This document shows positions 13,801 to 14,445 of a stretch of 14,445 bases of DNA, piece after piece; position 1 is the stretch's first letter; each line of letters opens with the position of its first letter. The stretch lies in contig DHRN01000038.1 in NCBI GenBank assembly GCA_002411175.1, forward strand, positions 361 through 14,805, in the 5' to 3' direction. The notes beneath the pieces were generated by a model. The model did no database searches and was not told the DNA's origin. It saw nothing but the letters and a program-made list of their open reading frames with translations. This DNA is from Anaerolineaceae bacterium UBA5311. Its GTDB lineage: Bacteria; Chloroflexota; Anaerolineae; Anaerolineales; Anaerolineaceae. Position numbers and translations under genes: made by a program.

Positions 13801-14337
13801 GACTTCAAGGATATCGTTGGAAGTTTCAATCAGCAGCAAATTAACACCACCGCGGATCAACCCGGCAGCCTGCTCGCAAAAAACGTCCTTGAGCTCCTCA
13901 AAGGTGGTGTCTGACATTTCAGGGTCGTCGGTTGAGATCAGCTTTCCGGAAGGACCGATCGCTCCGGCAACAAAACGCGGTCTCTCGTTCGTGGAGAATT
14001 CATCCGCAGCCTGGCGCGCAAGCGCGGCGGCAGCCTGGTTGAGTTCAAACGCGCGCTCCTGCAGCCCATAATCAGTCAGGGTCAGGCGATTGGAACGGAA
14101 GCTGTCGGTCTCGATTACGTCCGCGCCTGCTTCGAGAAAGGCACGATGTACCGACAAAACTGCATCAGGTCTGGTGAGCACCAGGACATCGTTACAACCG
14201 ACCCATTCAGGATTGCCAAAATCGTCGTCACTGAGATTTTGCGATTGTAGCGTTGTGCCCATCGCCCCGTCGAAAACCAGGACATCGCGATCAAGTGCGT
14301 CCAGGTAAGAGTTGTTTTTTCTGATATGTTTTTCCAC
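10849..14337 (-). CDS. metH: Cobalamin-dependent methionine synthase
   Basis: MetH moves the methyl group of 5-methyltetrahydrofolate to homocysteine through cob(I)alamin. The GTG at 14337 gives 1162 residues. All modules are present. The homocysteine domain (about 11-315) has zinc ligands C236, C302 and C303 (GLNCS, GGCCGT). The pterin domain (345-610) begins at FIIGERLNAQGS. The cap helices span about 640-730. The cobalamin domain (735-870) has DVHDIGKN, whose H748 is the lower cobalt ligand. The activation domain (about 895-1160) has the SAM-binding RYSWGY (R1093 to Y1098). The frame is open to a TTG at 14427, but those 30 residues fit no family member. The GTG start leaves 22 residues before DGAMGT, as in E. 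coli MetH before DGGMGT, and has a GAGGA before it. It is probably a single-gene unit. Confidence 0.96.
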   Translation of the reverse strand: MEKHIRKNNSYLDALDRDVLVFDGAMGTTLQSQNLSDDDFGNPEWVGCNDVLVLTRPDAVLSVHRAFLEAGADVIETDSFRSNRLTLTDYGLQERAFELNQAAAALARQAADEFSTNERPRFVAGAIGPSGKLISTDDPEMSDTTFEELKDVFCEQAAGLIRGGVNLLLIETSNDILEVKAAINGIKQAFIDEGIELPVQAQVTLDVNGKMLLGTDISAVVAILEGMGVDVIGLNCSTGPEHMRESIQYLTSHSTLPISCIPNAGLPLNIEGEAVYPMQPDDFSRQLGDYVQKFGVRIVGGCCGTRPEHIAALAHKVKQVSAKKTDPESEAMLASSVGAVQIKQSPPPFIIGERLNAQGSKAFKRLLLAEDYDAIMQVARDQLDFGAHGLDICVATTERGDEAELMKKVVKRLSLEVPVPLIIDTTEVAVMEAALQTAPGRCLINSTNLESGEEKAGKVFRLAKQYSAAVMCLTIDEQGMAKTAQRKLEIARRMARIAEDEFALRAEDLVFDPLTFTLATGEEIWRDSAVETLLSIKAIKKELPGVHTCLGVSNISFGLSQPARKLINSVFLHHAVENGLDMAIVNPAHIRPFGEISDEEQLLAEDLIFNRAPDALEKLVSWFDTHDAKEGEGKSRANPFEGMSTRERVYQRIVLRQKSGMEVDIDLLLEESDLEKSDAAVEVLNQALLPAMKEVGEKFGTGELILPFVLQSAEVMKQAVTHLEQYLEKQEGLSKGKLVLATVYGDVHDIGKNLVKTILSNNGYEVIDLGKQVPAEEIVQRAIDEKVDAIGLSALLVSTSKQMPLIAYELQRRGVEIPILIGGAAINAQFAERIVEGGDLGRYKAGIFYCKDAFDGLTFMDQLVDPQERANLFSEREDGSNTKPPTTVEIEIVEPWQSSVPPAAFIPKVKAFGIYKPEGIPFEEVARLIDLTSLYRLNWGAKQLRGQEWQEMRAGFDRRRVRMLAEAQREGWIQPQALYGYFPVWADGNDIVIYEADRERIRLNFPRQKDGERLCLSDYFLPVGSLQKDVLPLQIVTVGQNATRRIDQLNQQNQYSEGYFLHGLAVQMAEATAEYIHLHIRRELGLTPEQGFRYSWGYPALPWLKEHRKVFELLPAEKELGMNLTAGFQLVPEQSTAAMVVHHPLARAFDAGISRMELLTGD

Positions 14338-14340
14338 AAA

Positions 14341-14345
14341 TCCTC
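14341..14345 (-). promoter_or_regulatory. Ribosome binding site supporting the GTG start of metH
   Basis: GAGGA on the minus strand ends 3 nt before the GTG at 14337. The spacing is short, but no purine-rich site precedes the alternative TTG at 14427, so this favours the downstream start. Confidence 0.4.
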
Positions 14346-14398
14346 GCGATAATAAAAACGCCTCATCGGGGCAGATTCCAGCATTGATTCCATTCCCG

Positions 14399-14427
14399 AG
14401 TTTATCACAAGTTGAAACCGGCTTCAA
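14399..14427 (-). promoter_or_regulatory. Candidate metH promoter
   Basis: On the minus strand TTGAAG (14427-14422) and TAAACT (14404-14399) are spaced by exactly 17 bp, each matching four of six consensus bases. Transcription would start near 14392, leaving a leader of about 55 nt. If it is used, the TTG at 14427 is not transcribed, which supports the GTG start. Confidence 0.4.
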
Positions 14428-14428
14428 C
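14411..14428. promoter_or_regulatory. Near-perfect 18-bp palindrome upstream of metH, possible operator
   Basis: GTTGAAACCGGCTTCAAC pairs with itself at every position except one (the A/C pair flanking the central CCGG). It overlaps the candidate -35 and spacer of metH, where a repressor or activator could act. The TGAA...TTCA halves resemble the methionine regulator MetR site (TGAA-N5-TTCA), but the spacing here is six, so the protein that binds is not known. Confidence 0.5.
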
Positions 14429-14445
14429 GAAGAGTTTATGGTGTA

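Noticed and set aside
14338..14445. A possible SAM or cobalamin riboswitch upstream of metH (TGAAGCC, ATGCTGGAATC and CTGCCCCGATGAGG look like fragments of known aptamers).
   Set aside because: The fragments do not fall in order with a complete aptamer: the SAM-I GGGA-GGCCC core and the B12 box partners are missing, the space is too short, and the candidate promoter lies inside it.

Overview
The window looks like ordinary chromosome from an Anaerolineae-type member of the Chloroflexota. This is inferred from the style of the proteins: a DUF3048 lipoprotein with a Pro/Thr/Glu-rich stalk before an NPLTGL segment, a DUF4349 lipoprotein, an RF1-PrmC-TsaC cluster, and heptameric intergenic repeats. 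No search could be run, so the lineage is not proven. Base composition is moderate and similar throughout, and there are no transposases, phage genes, CRISPR arrays, tRNAs or rRNAs.

Layout. Bases 1-406 carry no convincing gene. They hold a repeat block: three runs of a 7-bp repeat, two related hairpin modules that differ by 24 nt, and a REP-like hairpin. Bases 407-2485 (minus strand) hold a two-gene unit, a histidine-acid phosphatase followed by a CNNM/CorC-type membrane protein with a CBS pair. After a 225-bp divergent spacer with a good extended -10 promoter comes a tightly overlapping plus-strand unit (2711-7530): prfA (RF1), prmC (RF1/RF2 glutamine methyltransferase), a TsaC/Sua5-type threonylcarbamoyl-AMP synthase, and a GH36 alpha-galactosidase. 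A hairpin with T-runs on both strands lies at 7697-7739 and ends this unit and the convergent one. Bases 7758-14337 are all minus strand: a DUF4349 lipoprotein, a calcineurin-like phosphoesterase coupled to a DUF3048/YerB-like lipoprotein, and full-length cobalamin-dependent methionine synthase (metH).

How the genes work together. PrmC methylates the glutamine of the RF1 GGQ motif, so prfA and prmC are enzyme and substrate. TsaC starts the t6A tRNA modification, so the first three genes all serve translation. The alpha-galactosidase reads as a metabolic passenger joined by a 4-nt stop/start overlap. MetH makes methionine and regenerates tetrahydrofolate, and carries its own reactivation domain. 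A near-perfect 18-bp palindrome overlaps its candidate promoter.

I found no convincing new multi-gene system. The items most worth following up are the heptamer/hairpin repeat block, the palindrome upstream of metH, and the coupling of GH36 to the translation genes.
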